Shown here piece after piece: positions 16,118 to 24,600 of a DNA stretch of 44,770 nt; position 1 is the stretch's first letter, and each line of letters opens with the position of its first letter. The DNA is from Acidimicrobiia bacterium. Its GTDB lineage: Bacteria > Actinomycetota > Acidimicrobiia > Acidimicrobiales > JANYDT01. The DNA is taken from NCBI GenBank assembly GCA_025359845.1, contig JANYDT010000223.1:1-44770 (forward strand). Reading direction: 5' to 3'. Under the pieces are notes generated by a model, which ran no database searches, was not told the origin of the DNA, and was given only the letters and a program-made list of their open reading frames with translations. The position numbers were made by a program, and so were the translations under genes.

Positions 16118-17290
16118 ATGAGTATGTTGGCGTCTGGAACGGAATTGACCGCTCAGGTCATTCGGGAGGCTCAGTTTCGAGAGGGCTGGCGCGGCTACAG
16201 CCAGGCCGAGGTAGACGACTTTCTCGAACAGGTCGCAACGGGGGTCGACGCCCTTCAGGCCCGAAACCGTGAATTGGTCGGCGCCAGCCTCGCCCGACCG
16301 ACCGTAGTCGCCGCGGATGACTCGATCCGGCGAACGCTCGTCCTCGCTCAGCGCGCTGCTGACCTCGTCGTAAGCGAGGCCAAGTCGGTCGCCGATAAGC
16401 TCGTGGGCGACGCCACGGAGCGGTCGAAGACCCTGGTGAGCGAGGCCACATCGAGGGCCGATAAGCTCGTGGCCGACGCCACGGAGCGGTCGAAGACCCT
16501 GGTGAGCGAGGCCGAAGAACGCGTCGGGCATATCGTCTCGACGGCGCAGGCGTCGGCCGCCCAGGTTTCCGAGGACGTGAAAATTCGGACCGAGCAAGCC
16601 CACCGAGAGGCGTTGGCTCAAATTGCCGTGGCCCGTCAAACGGCATCGGCGCAGGCCGATGCGCTTCAGCGAGAGGCCGAGAGCCATGGCGAGAACGTGC
16701 GCGCCCAGGCCGAACAGCACGCCACCGAAGCCCGTGAGCGGGCCTTGGCCGAAGCCGCCGAGTCGTTGGCTGCGTCGGCGGCTGAACATGATCAACAGCA
16801 ACAACGCATCCGCGCTCTGCGGGCCCACGCGACGACGACCCACTCGGCCGTGAGGCGCCTGCTGGAAAATCAACTCCGGCAACTCGAAGCCCTCGAAGAT
16901 CACGCGACCGACTCGCCAGAGGCCATTGTCGGCGAAAAGGGCCGGGACGCGACCGGGCACGAGCGGCCTGAAACGACTGCCGAAAGGCCAGGCGACCCGG
17001 CGAAGAGTGGGTTGTCATTGCCGCAGCCGCTCGACGCGGCCACAGTTCATGATTTCCCTGAGGTGAAGTTGGGAGCCGACTTGACCGAGGGTCCCGCAGT
17101 CATCGAGCCGGAAAGTGCGAACGACGTCGGGCTTAGCGGCGATACGGTTTGGGCGCAGTCGGCGGCCGACGGACCGGAGTCACTCGTTGCCCGACTTCGG
17201 CGGGCGGTGGCCGATGCGACTGACGGACCGGCCGCGGTACCTGGGTTGGAGGCGTACGTCAATATGGGAGAAGAACAGGCGGCTTCGTGA
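16118..17290 (+). CDS. divIVA: DivIVA-type polar growth scaffold
   Basis: DivIVA (Wag31 in mycobacteria) binds curved membrane at poles and septa and directs wall growth. The N-terminal lipid-binding domain reads REAQFREGWRGYSQAEVDDF (about residues 15-35). From about residue 60 to 270 the protein is an Ala/Glu/Arg-rich coiled coil. Two near-identical 22-residue blocks from residue 92 form an 11-residue periodicity (ADKLVxDATER and SKTLVSEAxxR). The C-terminal 120 residues are acidic and disordered. At 390 residues it is longer than the usual 200-300. The start may be the ATG at 16118 or the one at 16124. It has a 54-base upstream gap. Confidence 0.9.
   Translation: MSMLASGTELTAQVIREAQFREGWRGYSQAEVDDFLEQVATGVDALQARNRELVGASLARPTVVAADDSIRRTLVLAQRAADLVVSEAKSVADKLVGDATERSKTLVSEATSRADKLVADATERSKTLVSEAEERVGHIVSTAQASAAQVSEDVKIRTEQAHREALAQIAVARQTASAQADALQREAESHGENVRAQAEQHATEARERALAEAAESLAASAAEHDQQQQRIRALRAHATTTHSAVRRLLENQLRQLEALEDHATDSPEAIVGEKGRDATGHERPETTAERPGDPAKSGLSLPQPLDAATVHDFPEVKLGADLTEGPAVIEPESANDVGLSGDTVWAQSAADGPESLVARLRRAVADATDGPAAVPGLEAYVNMGEEQAAS
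16391..16513 (+). repeat. 66-base tandem duplication inside divIVA
   Basis: Bases 16391-16447 recur at 16457-16513 with a single mismatch over 57 bases (GGGCGAC against GGCCGAC). The period is 66 bases, equal to 22 residues or two 11-residue coiled-coil units. The reading frame is kept. The high nucleotide identity suggests a recent duplication or ongoing repeat exchange. Confidence 0.95.
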
Positions 17291-17318
17291 AAATCGGCGA
17301 CCGCGGCTGAGGTCGAAC

Positions 17319-17330
17319 TGCGAATTCGCA
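17319..17330 (+). promoter_or_regulatory. 12-base perfect palindrome upstream of the TraR/DksA gene
   Basis: TGCGAATTCGCA is perfectly self-complementary and lies in the 91-base gap after divIVA, 51 bases before the GTG start of the next gene. A possible -10 box TATTCT is at 17346-17351, which would place the palindrome over the -35 region. It resembles an operator. It does not match the actinobacterial LexA box TCGAAC-N4-GTTCGA, although TCGAAC occurs next to it. Confidence 0.35.
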
Positions 17331-17381
17331 TCATCAGCGTGGTGCTATTCTCCGGCCTCCCTTCTCCCCAGGAGCAACTTC

Positions 17382-18368
17382 GTGGCTAAGTCGTCCAAGC
17401 CGGCATCTCCGGCGAAGGCCCCCGTCAGTGGCCCTTCGAAAGGAATTTCGAAGGGCTCGTCACCCGCGGCGAAGGCGCCGGTGAAAACGGTCGCCGCGCC
17501 CAGCGACCCAGTCGCCTTGAAGGCGAGCACATCAACATCGGCCAAGTGGTCAGTCACTTCTGCGCCAGTGGCTCAAGCGCCGACCATGGCCCCAACGACG
17601 CCGAAATCCGGCGGCGCGAAATCAACGCACAAGGAACAATTGACCGAGTCGCACGCCCATCCCAAAGTTGCTGTCAAGGCGCCCGCCCCGACTTCGACCC
17701 CGCCCGTGAAGGCCCCTCCTAAGGCCGTGAAAACTGCGGATGCGGCCCACAAGGCCGCCGAATTGGCCGATAAGACGACGGCGAAAACCGTCGAGGCACG
17801 GCCGAAGGCCGTGGAGCCATCCGCGAAGGCCACGGTCGAAGGGCCGAAGCCAGCGGTCGCGGGGCGATCTGTGCGACCAGTTAGCCCAGCTCGAAAGGCC
17901 GGCGACGACACGCCAGGGGCGAAAGCCGCGTCAGCGGCCAAGCGCAACGCCGCAAGTACGGCGGTCATCGACCCGTTCGACGAACTGGACTCGATGAGCG
18001 AGAAGCAGTTTCTGGCCAGTCAACGCGTGCTCCTTTTGGCAGAACGGGCCACGTACACCAACCAAGCCATCATGCTTCGGGCTGAGGCCGATCAGTTGGC
18101 CGAGGAAATGGAGCCAGGAGACGTCCAATTCGACGACGAATCCGGCGAAGGCACGACCGTGAACGTGGAGCGCGAGCGAGATCTCGCGATGTCGGCTCAG
18201 GCCGTCCTGTACGTCGAAGACATCGACCGGGCATTGGCTCGCATGGACGCCAAGGCATACGGTATTTGTGAGGGTTGCCACAAGCCCATCGTCCGTCCGC
18301 GCCTTCAGGCCATGCCGTTCGCGACGCAATGCGTTTCGTGCAAGAACGGCGGGCTGTCGCGCCGTTGA
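17382..18368 (+). CDS. TraR/DksA-type zinc-finger protein with basic histone-like tail
   Basis: The C-terminal part (from about residue 195) is a TraR/DksA family protein, known to act in the RNA polymerase secondary channel. It has a helical region with an acidic tip and a C4 zinc finger C296-x2-C299-x17-C317-x2-C320. The N-terminal 190 residues are almost only Lys, Ala, Pro, Ser, Thr and Val with recurring AKAPV-like units, resembling bacterial histone H1-like tails. The GTG at 17382 has AGGAG seven bases upstream; the open frame further up overlaps divIVA and is not used. The length is 328 residues. It overlaps lspA by four bases. DNA or RNA binding by the tail is an inference. Confidence 0.85.
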   Translation: MAKSSKPASPAKAPVSGPSKGISKGSSPAAKAPVKTVAAPSDPVALKASTSTSAKWSVTSAPVAQAPTMAPTTPKSGGAKSTHKEQLTESHAHPKVAVKAPAPTSTPPVKAPPKAVKTADAAHKAAELADKTTAKTVEARPKAVEPSAKATVEGPKPAVAGRSVRPVSPARKAGDDTPGAKAASAAKRNAASTAVIDPFDELDSMSEKQFLASQRVLLLAERATYTNQAIMLRAEADQLAEEMEPGDVQFDDESGEGTTVNVERERDLAMSAQAVLYVEDIDRALARMDAKAYGICEGCHKPIVRPRLQAMPFATQCVSCKNGGLSRR

Positions 18369-18871
18369 GAACCCGAGCGACGATTCGCGGAGCCGCCATA
18401 GCGGCGACCGCGGTCGTGGGGGCAGATCAACTTGCGAAAGCCTTGGTGGTGGCCAATGTCGGATCGACCGACCAGGTCAAGCTGTTCCTCGGGGTGCGCA
18501 TAGTTCGAGTTTCCAATCGTGGCGTGGCCTTCAGCCTCGGCAACAGTCGGGGGAGCGGTGGCGTCGTGGTGTTGGTAGTAGTGATCGTCGCCGTGCTGGC
18601 GTGGTTCTTGCGTCGCGAGCTCCGGCGCCCATCTGACGATCCGCGAGCTCCCAGTCTCGGCCAGGCCATCGCATTTGGAGCGATCTTCGGCGGTGCCATA
18701 GGAAACATGATCGATCGTCTTGTGCGCCACCCCGGTTGGGGGCGTGGCGCAGTAGTCGACTTCGTCGATGTTGTTCGCTTTTGGCCGGTATTCAACGTCG
18801 CCGATGCCGCATTAACCGTCGGGTGCCTCGCGCTGGTGGCGACGACAATACGGCGCGGGGAGCCCCGATGA
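18365..18871 (+). CDS. lspA: Lipoprotein signal peptidase (signal peptidase II)
   Basis: LspA is a membrane aspartyl protease that cleaves signal peptides from diacylglyceryl-modified prolipoproteins. The 168-residue protein has four hydrophobic segments. Conserved residues are D21 in ADQLAK, N51-R-G-V-A-F, the GNMIDRL segment (N114, D117), and the catalytic pair D132 in VVDFVD and D147 in FNVADAA. The TTG start lies in a TTGA overlap with the previous stop and gives the normal length; the frame is open further upstream inside the zinc-finger gene. The next gene overlaps by ATGA. Confidence 0.95.
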   Translation: MRTRATIRGAAIAATAVVGADQLAKALVVANVGSTDQVKLFLGVRIVRVSNRGVAFSLGNSRGSGGVVVLVVVIVAVLAWFLRRELRRPSDDPRAPSLGQAIAFGAIFGGAIGNMIDRLVRHPGWGRGAVVDFVDVVRFWPVFNVADAALTVGCLALVATTIRRGEPR

Positions 18872-19833
18872 AGGCGAACGTCTCGGCCGCGCTAGCGGGC
18901 GAGCGGTTGGACCGGGTCGTGTCGTTGGTTGCCTCGATCACTCGGGCCGAGGCGAGCAGCTGTATCGATGATGGTCGCGTCCTGCTCAATGGTTTGGTCG
19001 TTCGGCATCGTTCGAGGCGGGTGCGTGACGGCGATGTCGTCGATGTTGACGTTCCCGAGCGACTGGCCGGGGCGGGGCTGGACCCCGATAGCGATGTTCC
19101 GTTTGACGTCGTCTACGTCGATGAAGCGATGATCATCGTCAACAAGCCTGCGGGTGTGGTTGTCCATCCTGGGGCCGGCAACACGTCGGGCACTCTCGTG
19201 CACGGTCTCATCGCGAGATATCCGGACTTGGCTGAAATCGAGCCGCCCGCGGGGGGCGGACGAGACCGCAGTGTCGCGCTGCGCCCCGGAATCGTTCATC
19301 GGCTCGACAAGGGCACGTCGGGACTTCTGGTCATTGGAAGAACGGCCGAGGCAGTGAGGGCGCTGCAGGCCCAACTCTCGGACCGCTCGATGCGCCGCCG
19401 CTATGTTGCTCTGGCGTTGGGCCATTTCACCTCGAGGCGAGGGCTCATTGATGCGCCGATCGGTCGCAGTGAGCACGAACCGACGAAGATGGCCGTGGTC
19501 GCGGCCGGTCGCGCGGCGCGAACGAACTATGTCGTCCAGGAGATTTTCGATCAGCCTGAGCCCACCTCGCTGGTGAACTGTTCTCTCGAAACCGGCCGCA
19601 CTCACCAAATTCGCGTTCACCTTAACGCCATCGGTCATCCCGTGGTGGGCGATGATCGGTACGGAGGAGCCAGGTCCAGCCTCATTCTCCCCAGACCCTT
19701 TCTCCACGCCGCCGGACTACGCCTGACCCATCCCCGAACCGGCGAGCCCTGCGAATTCGAGGCCCCGCTCCCTCCGGATTTGGCTGCCGTGCTGGCCCGG
19801 TTGCGGAGCCAGCCGGAATCTTCTAAGGCGTAG
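18868..19833 (+). CDS. rluD: 23S rRNA pseudouridine synthase, RluD/RluA family
   Basis: This enzyme isomerises uridines to pseudouridine in large-subunit rRNA. An N-terminal S4 RNA-binding domain (about residues 12-60, with GERLDRVVSL and DDGRVLLNG) is followed by the catalytic domain. VNKPAGVVVHPG starts near residue 91 and the catalytic aspartate is D147 in HRLDKGTSGLL. The late segment TGRTHQIRVHL is also present. The length of 321 residues is typical. Which uridines are modified cannot be told, so the symbol follows the closest family. The ATG is in an ATGA overlap with lspA, the usual pairing in Actinomycetota. Confidence 0.92.
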   Translation: MKANVSAALAGERLDRVVSLVASITRAEASSCIDDGRVLLNGLVVRHRSRRVRDGDVVDVDVPERLAGAGLDPDSDVPFDVVYVDEAMIIVNKPAGVVVHPGAGNTSGTLVHGLIARYPDLAEIEPPAGGGRDRSVALRPGIVHRLDKGTSGLLVIGRTAEAVRALQAQLSDRSMRRRYVALALGHFTSRRGLIDAPIGRSEHEPTKMAVVAAGRAARTNYVVQEIFDQPEPTSLVNCSLETGRTHQIRVHLNAIGHPVVGDDRYGGARSSLILPRPFLHAAGLRLTHPRTGEPCEFEAPLPPDLAAVLARLRSQPESSKA

Positions 19834-19851
19834 TTCTAAGGTCGCGTGGTT

Positions 19852-19869
19852 CGGCGTTCGATCGCGCCG
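19852..19869. terminator. Weak hairpin between convergent genes
   Basis: CGGCG (19852-19856) and CGCCG (19865-19869) can form a five-base stem with an eight-base loop in the 39-base gap between the rluD and rrf2 stops. No T-run follows. It might serve both strands, but the support is thin. Confidence 0.25.
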
Positions 19870-19872
19870 TTC

Positions 19873-20337
19873 TCAATGTTCGTGGTGCTCCGGTGCGGGG
19901 ATGCGGGCGCGCACCGGGTTGCCTCGAGCGCGCTCGACCATCTCGGCCAAGGTGTAGCCGTCAAGGTGTTTGCGCATATGGTCTCCGACGTCGGCCCACA
20001 CCGCGAGCAGTATGCATTGCCCCTCGTGATCACACGCTCCGTTCTCGTGGGGATTGCCGAAGTCGCCCGCTTGAATCGGACCATCAACGGCGCTGACGAT
20101 TTGCGACAACGTGATTAATTCGGGCTCTCGGGTCAGAACGTAGCCACCGCCGACGCCCCGTTTCGATCGTACGAGTCCTGCCCCTTTTAGGGCGAGCAAG
20201 ATTTGTTCGAGGTAGGGCTGGGGTAGCCCGGTACGGGCCGAAATGTCTTTGACGGACTGGGTCGGCGCATCGGGGGCGTGCAGCGCGAGCGACAGCAGAG
20301 CGCGACTGGCGTAGTCCCCTCTCGTTGAAACCTTCAT
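19873..20337 (-). CDS. Rrf2 family transcriptional regulator
   Basis: Rrf2 proteins (IscR, NsrR, RsrR, CymR) are winged-helix dimeric regulators, many of which sense iron-sulfur status, nitric oxide or redox state. The N-terminal MKVSTRGDYASRALLSLALH and the recognition region GLPQPYLEQILLALKGAGLV, then RGVGGGYVL, are typical. Cluster-binding members usually have three cysteines; here only C102 and C108 (C-x5-C followed by ILLAVW) are present. At the place of the first there are His and Pro instead. The protein has 154 residues, is the only minus-strand gene between rsmH and dnaE1, and is divergent from bpa. Its target genes are unknown. Confidence 0.92.
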   Translation of the reverse strand: MKVSTRGDYASRALLSLALHAPDAPTQSVKDISARTGLPQPYLEQILLALKGAGLVRSKRGVGGGYVLTREPELITLSQIVSAVDGPIQAGDFGNPHENGACDHEGQCILLAVWADVGDHMRKHLDGYTLAEMVERARGNPVRARIPAPEHHEH

Positions 20338-20432
20338 CTGTCCCCGATCGTACGCACTAGTAGACGCTCGCGGAAGTAACTGTGCCGTAGTGGCGAATTC
20401 TCGTGCCCGCCTCGATGGTGAAGAATCAGGGA

Positions 20433-20948
20433 ATGAAACAAGCTATGGATCCGGGGGTTGAGGACGTCGTGGTGGTCTCTGGTCCTGGCGCGTCGACCGA
20501 ACCGGTATTGGCGAACGCGGGCACGATCGAAGAACCCGCCAAAGTGATGCGGATCGGCTCGATGATCAAACAACTTCTCGAGGAGGTTCGCCAGGCCCCG
20601 CTGGACGAGCGGAGCCGGCGTCGGCTCCGCGAAATTTACGAACTATCGGTGAAGGAACTTGCCGGCAGCCTCTCTCCCGACCTCAGCGCCGAGCTGAATT
20701 CGCTCGCCTTGCCCTTCTCCGACGACGCGCCGCCGAGCGACGCCGAGTTGCGAATCGCCCAAGCGCAGCTGGTCGGCTGGCTGGAGGGGCTGTTTCACGG
20801 TATCCAGGCCACGCTGTTCGCCCAACAAATGGCCGCGCAGGCCCAAATCGAACACATGCGTCAGGGTCAGCGTGGATTGCCGTCGGGCCCGGTGCCCAGC
20901 GGAGCGAACGAGGGTGTCGACCCGGGCCGCTCCGGCACATATCTCTGA
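20433..20948 (+). CDS. bpa: Bacterial proteasome activator Bpa/PafE
   Basis: Bpa (PafE, Rv3780 in M. tuberculosis) forms a ring that opens the 20S proteasome without ATP so that unfolded proteins enter. The core reads EEPAKVMRIGSMIKQLLEEV, then APLDERSRRRLREIYELS, LPFSDDAPPSDAELRIAQAQ and LVGWLEGLFHGIQATLFAQQ, nearly identical to the mycobacterial protein. The C-terminus GTYL corresponds to the HbYX-like tail (GQYL) that docks on the proteasome. The start is uncertain: ATG 20433 gives 171 residues; ATG 20415 or 20445 (AGGGA 12 bases before the latter) are alternatives. No proteasome or Pup gene is in the window. Confidence 0.93.
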   Translation: MKQAMDPGVEDVVVVSGPGASTEPVLANAGTIEEPAKVMRIGSMIKQLLEEVRQAPLDERSRRRLREIYELSVKELAGSLSPDLSAELNSLALPFSDDAPPSDAELRIAQAQLVGWLEGLFHGIQATLFAQQMAAQAQIEHMRQGQRGLPSGPVPSGANEGVDPGRSGTYL

Positions 20949-20992
20949 GCAGCCGGCGAAGCACGCTCCGCACCTTCACTGCAGAGCCCGAA

Positions 20993-21592
20993 ATGTCACA
21001 GAGCGGCGCTAAGAAGGTCGCCCGCGTGCTGGGGCCCTTTTGGCTGGCTGCGGTCGTTGCTCTGGTCAGCCTCCTGGTCATCACGACCTGGCCGCGGTTC
21101 GGCCATGGCGAAGGACTTCCCAACACGCGAGGCTGGGGCGACCCTGGTCAGCCCGGCAGCACCCAGGGGCAGCAGTTCTTGAATACGAAGATCGTTTTGA
21201 TCAGAGCCGGCGGAGTTCGGGTCCGGGTCCATCGAAGAGCAGCGGCAAATTTCCGTGGATTTCTTAACGAACTGGCTTCGACGCCCTATGCGATCCACCA
21301 GCGCGACACCGCGGGCTACAACCACCGATTCAACGTAAACGATCCGAAGCGGCTTTCAGAGCACGCATGGGGTACCGCCGTCGACGTGAACTGGACTGCG
21401 AACCCGAATCGGATCGATTGTCGCCTCGTAACCGATTTTCCCCATCACATTGAGGCCGTGGCCAAGCGGTGGGGCTTGCGCTGGGGAGGCAACTTCGGTT
21501 GCCCGAAGGATCCGATGCATTTCGAAATCAAAGGCACGCCCCGAGCCGCGGCCCGTGCGGCGCGGCTAGCGTCGCGAACTACACGCCAGTAA
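20993..21592 (+). CDS. Membrane-anchored M15 family D-alanyl-D-alanine carboxypeptidase-like protein
   Basis: The N-terminus has a hydrophobic anchor at about residues 15-32 after a short basic stretch, so the enzyme should face outside. The zinc peptidase fold of family M15 is marked by H124 and D131 in SEHAWGTAVDVN and by D173 and H176 in DPMHFEI, the usual metal and catalytic residues. Such enzymes cleave D-Ala-D-Ala or L-Ala-D-Glu peptide bonds in peptidoglycan. Substrate cannot be told from the sequence. The protein has 199 residues, is 44 bases downstream of bpa and 31 upstream of dnaE1. Confidence 0.82.
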   Translation: MSQSGAKKVARVLGPFWLAAVVALVSLLVITTWPRFGHGEGLPNTRGWGDPGQPGSTQGQQFLNTKIVLIRAGGVRVRVHRRAAANFRGFLNELASTPYAIHQRDTAGYNHRFNVNDPKRLSEHAWGTAVDVNWTANPNRIDCRLVTDFPHHIEAVAKRWGLRWGGNFGCPKDPMHFEIKGTPRAAARAARLASRTTRQ

Positions 21593-21623
21593 TTTCTGTT
21601 CCTCCTCCGACTCAGCGCCTTCA

Positions 21624-24600
21624 ATGACCTCCTCCTTCACTCACCTTCATCTTCACACCGAGTATTCGATGCTCGACGGTGCGGCGCGGGTGAGCGAGGT
21701 CGTGGCCGCGGCCGTCGCCGATGGGCAACCGGCCATAGGAATAACCGATCACGGCAACATGTACGGCATCCTCGACTTCTACAAAGCGTGTCGGGAGGCC
21801 GGAGTCAAGCCGATTCTCGGGACCGAGGCCTACATGGCGGCCGAAAGTCGCCACGAGCGCCCGAGGAGAATAGGTCGTGTCGATGACGGGGCTATGCAGC
21901 AGGGGGGCGAGACGACCGACAAGCTCTACTACCACCTGACCCTGCTGGCCGAGAGCGACCAAGGCTACCGAAACCTGCTTCAGCTTTCGAGCCTAGCTTT
22001 TCTCGAGGGGTATTACTACAAGCCTCGAATGGATTGGGAACTGTACGAGCGTTTCCACGAAGGGATCATCGCCACGACAGGGTGTCTCGGTGGAGTCGTT
22101 CTTCAGGCGTTGCTGGCGGGCAATGAACGCCTTGCGCTGGAGCGCGCCGCGAGACTCCAAGACATCTTCGGGCGTGACAACATGTTTGTCGAACTGCAAG
22201 ATCATGGATTGGCGGCTCAGCTGCAGACCAATCCGCAACTCATTGAGATAGCTCGAAAGATCCAGGCCCCGTTGCTGGCCACAAACGACTCGCACTACAC
22301 GAAACGTGAAGACTCGGTCGCCCACGATGCCCTTCTTTGCGTGCAAACCGGTGCGACCATCGACGATCCTAAGCGTTTCAAGTTCGAGTCGAACGAGCAC
22401 TATCTCAAGAGCGCGGCCGAGATGAGGTATTTGTTCCGCCACTGGGAGTCAGCCTGTGATAACACTCTTTGGATCGCAGAACGGGCCGACGTTACCATCG
22501 AGTTCGGCAAGGCCGAGTTACCACAATTTCCGCTTCCGTCAGGGTTTCTCTCCGAGGCAGAGTACTTGCGTCACCTTGTTTTCGAAGGAGCGGCGCACCG
22601 TTATGAACAGCCACTCCCTGCTCATGTCAATGATCGGCTGGAGTATGAGCTTCGTGTTATTATCGAGATGGGCTTTGCAGCATATTTTCTCGTCGTCTGG
22701 GACTTGATCAAATATGCCAAAGACAAGGGCATTCGGGTCGGACCCGGGCGAGGGAGCGCAGCCGGATCAGCGGTCAGTTACTGCCTTCGGATTGTTGATC
22801 TTGATCCAATTCGTTACGATCTACTCTTCGAGCGCTTTCTTAATCCTGGGCGTAAGCAAATGCCCGATATTGATATGGACTTCGACGAACGCTACCGCTC
22901 CGAAATGATCCGCTACGCCACAGAACGCTACGGGTGGGATCACGTTGCCCAGATCGTAACCTTCTCAACCATCAAGGCTCGGGCTGCGGTTCGAGACGCG
23001 GCCCGAGTGCTCGGGTATCCGTACGTCGTGGGTGACAAGGTCGCCAAGGCTATGCCTCCGCTGGTCATGGGCCGTGATACGCCTCTGTATGCTTGTTTGG
23101 CGCCCCACCCGAAATACGAGGACGGGTACAAAGCGGCTGCTGACTTGCGGGCCATGTATCAGACGGACCCTGACGTCAAACGAGTCGTCGATGTGGCTAA
23201 GGGTCTCGAGGGCCTTCGGCGTCAGGACGGTATTCATGCCGCAGCAGTGGTGATTACCCACAAGCCACTCACTGACTACTTGCCGATTCAACGTAAGCCT
23301 GAACCAGGTGGCAAGGCCGAAGATGCGCCGATCGTTACTCAGTATGAGATGCACGGGGTCGAAGAGCTGGGCTTGCTCAAGATGGACTTTCTTGGGCTGC
23401 GCAACCTTTCGGTCATCGACAATGCCCTCCTGTTGATTAAGGCGAATCGGGGTGTCGATATCGATATCGATACTGTCGATCTAGCCGACGAACCGACGTT
23501 TGAGATGCTCCGACGAGGTGACTCGATTGGCGTGTTCCAGCTGGAGGGTAGCCCCATGAGGGCATTGATGCGTTCGCTTGCGCCAACGGTATTCGACGAT
23601 GTTTGTGCGCTGGTGGCTCTGTATAGACCTGGTCCGATGGCGGCCAATATGCACAATGACTTTGCTGACCGAAAGAATGGTCGAAAGCCGCTTGCCTATT
23701 TTCATGCCGATGCAGCGCCGCTTCTCAAAGACACTTACGGACTGATGATTTATCAAGAGTCCATGATGCGCGTCGCCCAGCATTTTGCCGGGTACTCTCT
23801 CGAAGAGGCCGACAATCTGCGTAAGGCGGCTGGTAAGAAAGTTCGCGAAATCATGGCACAAGAGCGCAATAAGTTCGTCCAGGGATGTGAACGAACTGGG
23901 TACGGGAGCCAGCTCGGAACCCAGATCTTTGACATCATCGAACCGTTTGCCGACTATGCTTTCAATAAGAGTCACAGCTTTGGCTATGGGTTGGTCAGCT
24001 ACCAAACGGCCTACCTCAAGGCGAACTATCCGGCCGAATATCTCGCTGCCCTCCTCACCAGCGTTCGCGATGACAAAGACAAGACTGCGGTTTACCTCGC
24101 CGAATGCCGCAACCTGGGGATCGAAGTTCTCGTTCCTGATGTCAACCGCAGCGTGAGCGACTTCTCCTCCTACCAAGATCAGACGGGCGTAAGGGCGATT
24201 CGGTTTGGATTGTCAGCGGTGCGCAACGTGGGCGTCGGGATGGTCGAAAAGATTGTTCAGGAGCGCACCGAAGCGGGCCCATACGTTGACTTCTTCGACT
24301 TCTGCTGGCGGGTCGACACCACGGCGTTGAACAAGCGAACTGTGGAATCACTGATCAAGGGCGGAGCGTTTGACGCCCTTGACCATCCGCGTCGGGGGCT
24401 CATGGAGGTTCACGAGCGGGTGATCGATGCCGTCCTCGCCCGACGTCGAGAAGCCGACATCGGGGTGATGAGTTTTTTCGACGAGTTCCCCCTGGCCGAT
24501 GACGGGAAAATCGGATTCGATGACACGCGAGTGACGATTCCGACCCACGAGTGGGACAAGACGCCGAGGCTCGCGTTTGAGAAGGAGATGCTCGGGCTTT

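Noticed and set aside
17311-17330. LexA-type SOS box upstream of the DksA-like gene
   Set aside because: TCGAAC is present but the second half is ATTCGC at the wrong spacing rather than GTTCGA after four bases.
23481-24176. Minus-strand frame of 231 codons opposite dnaE1
   Set aside because: Opposite a certain conserved gene, with no domain and no ribosome site.
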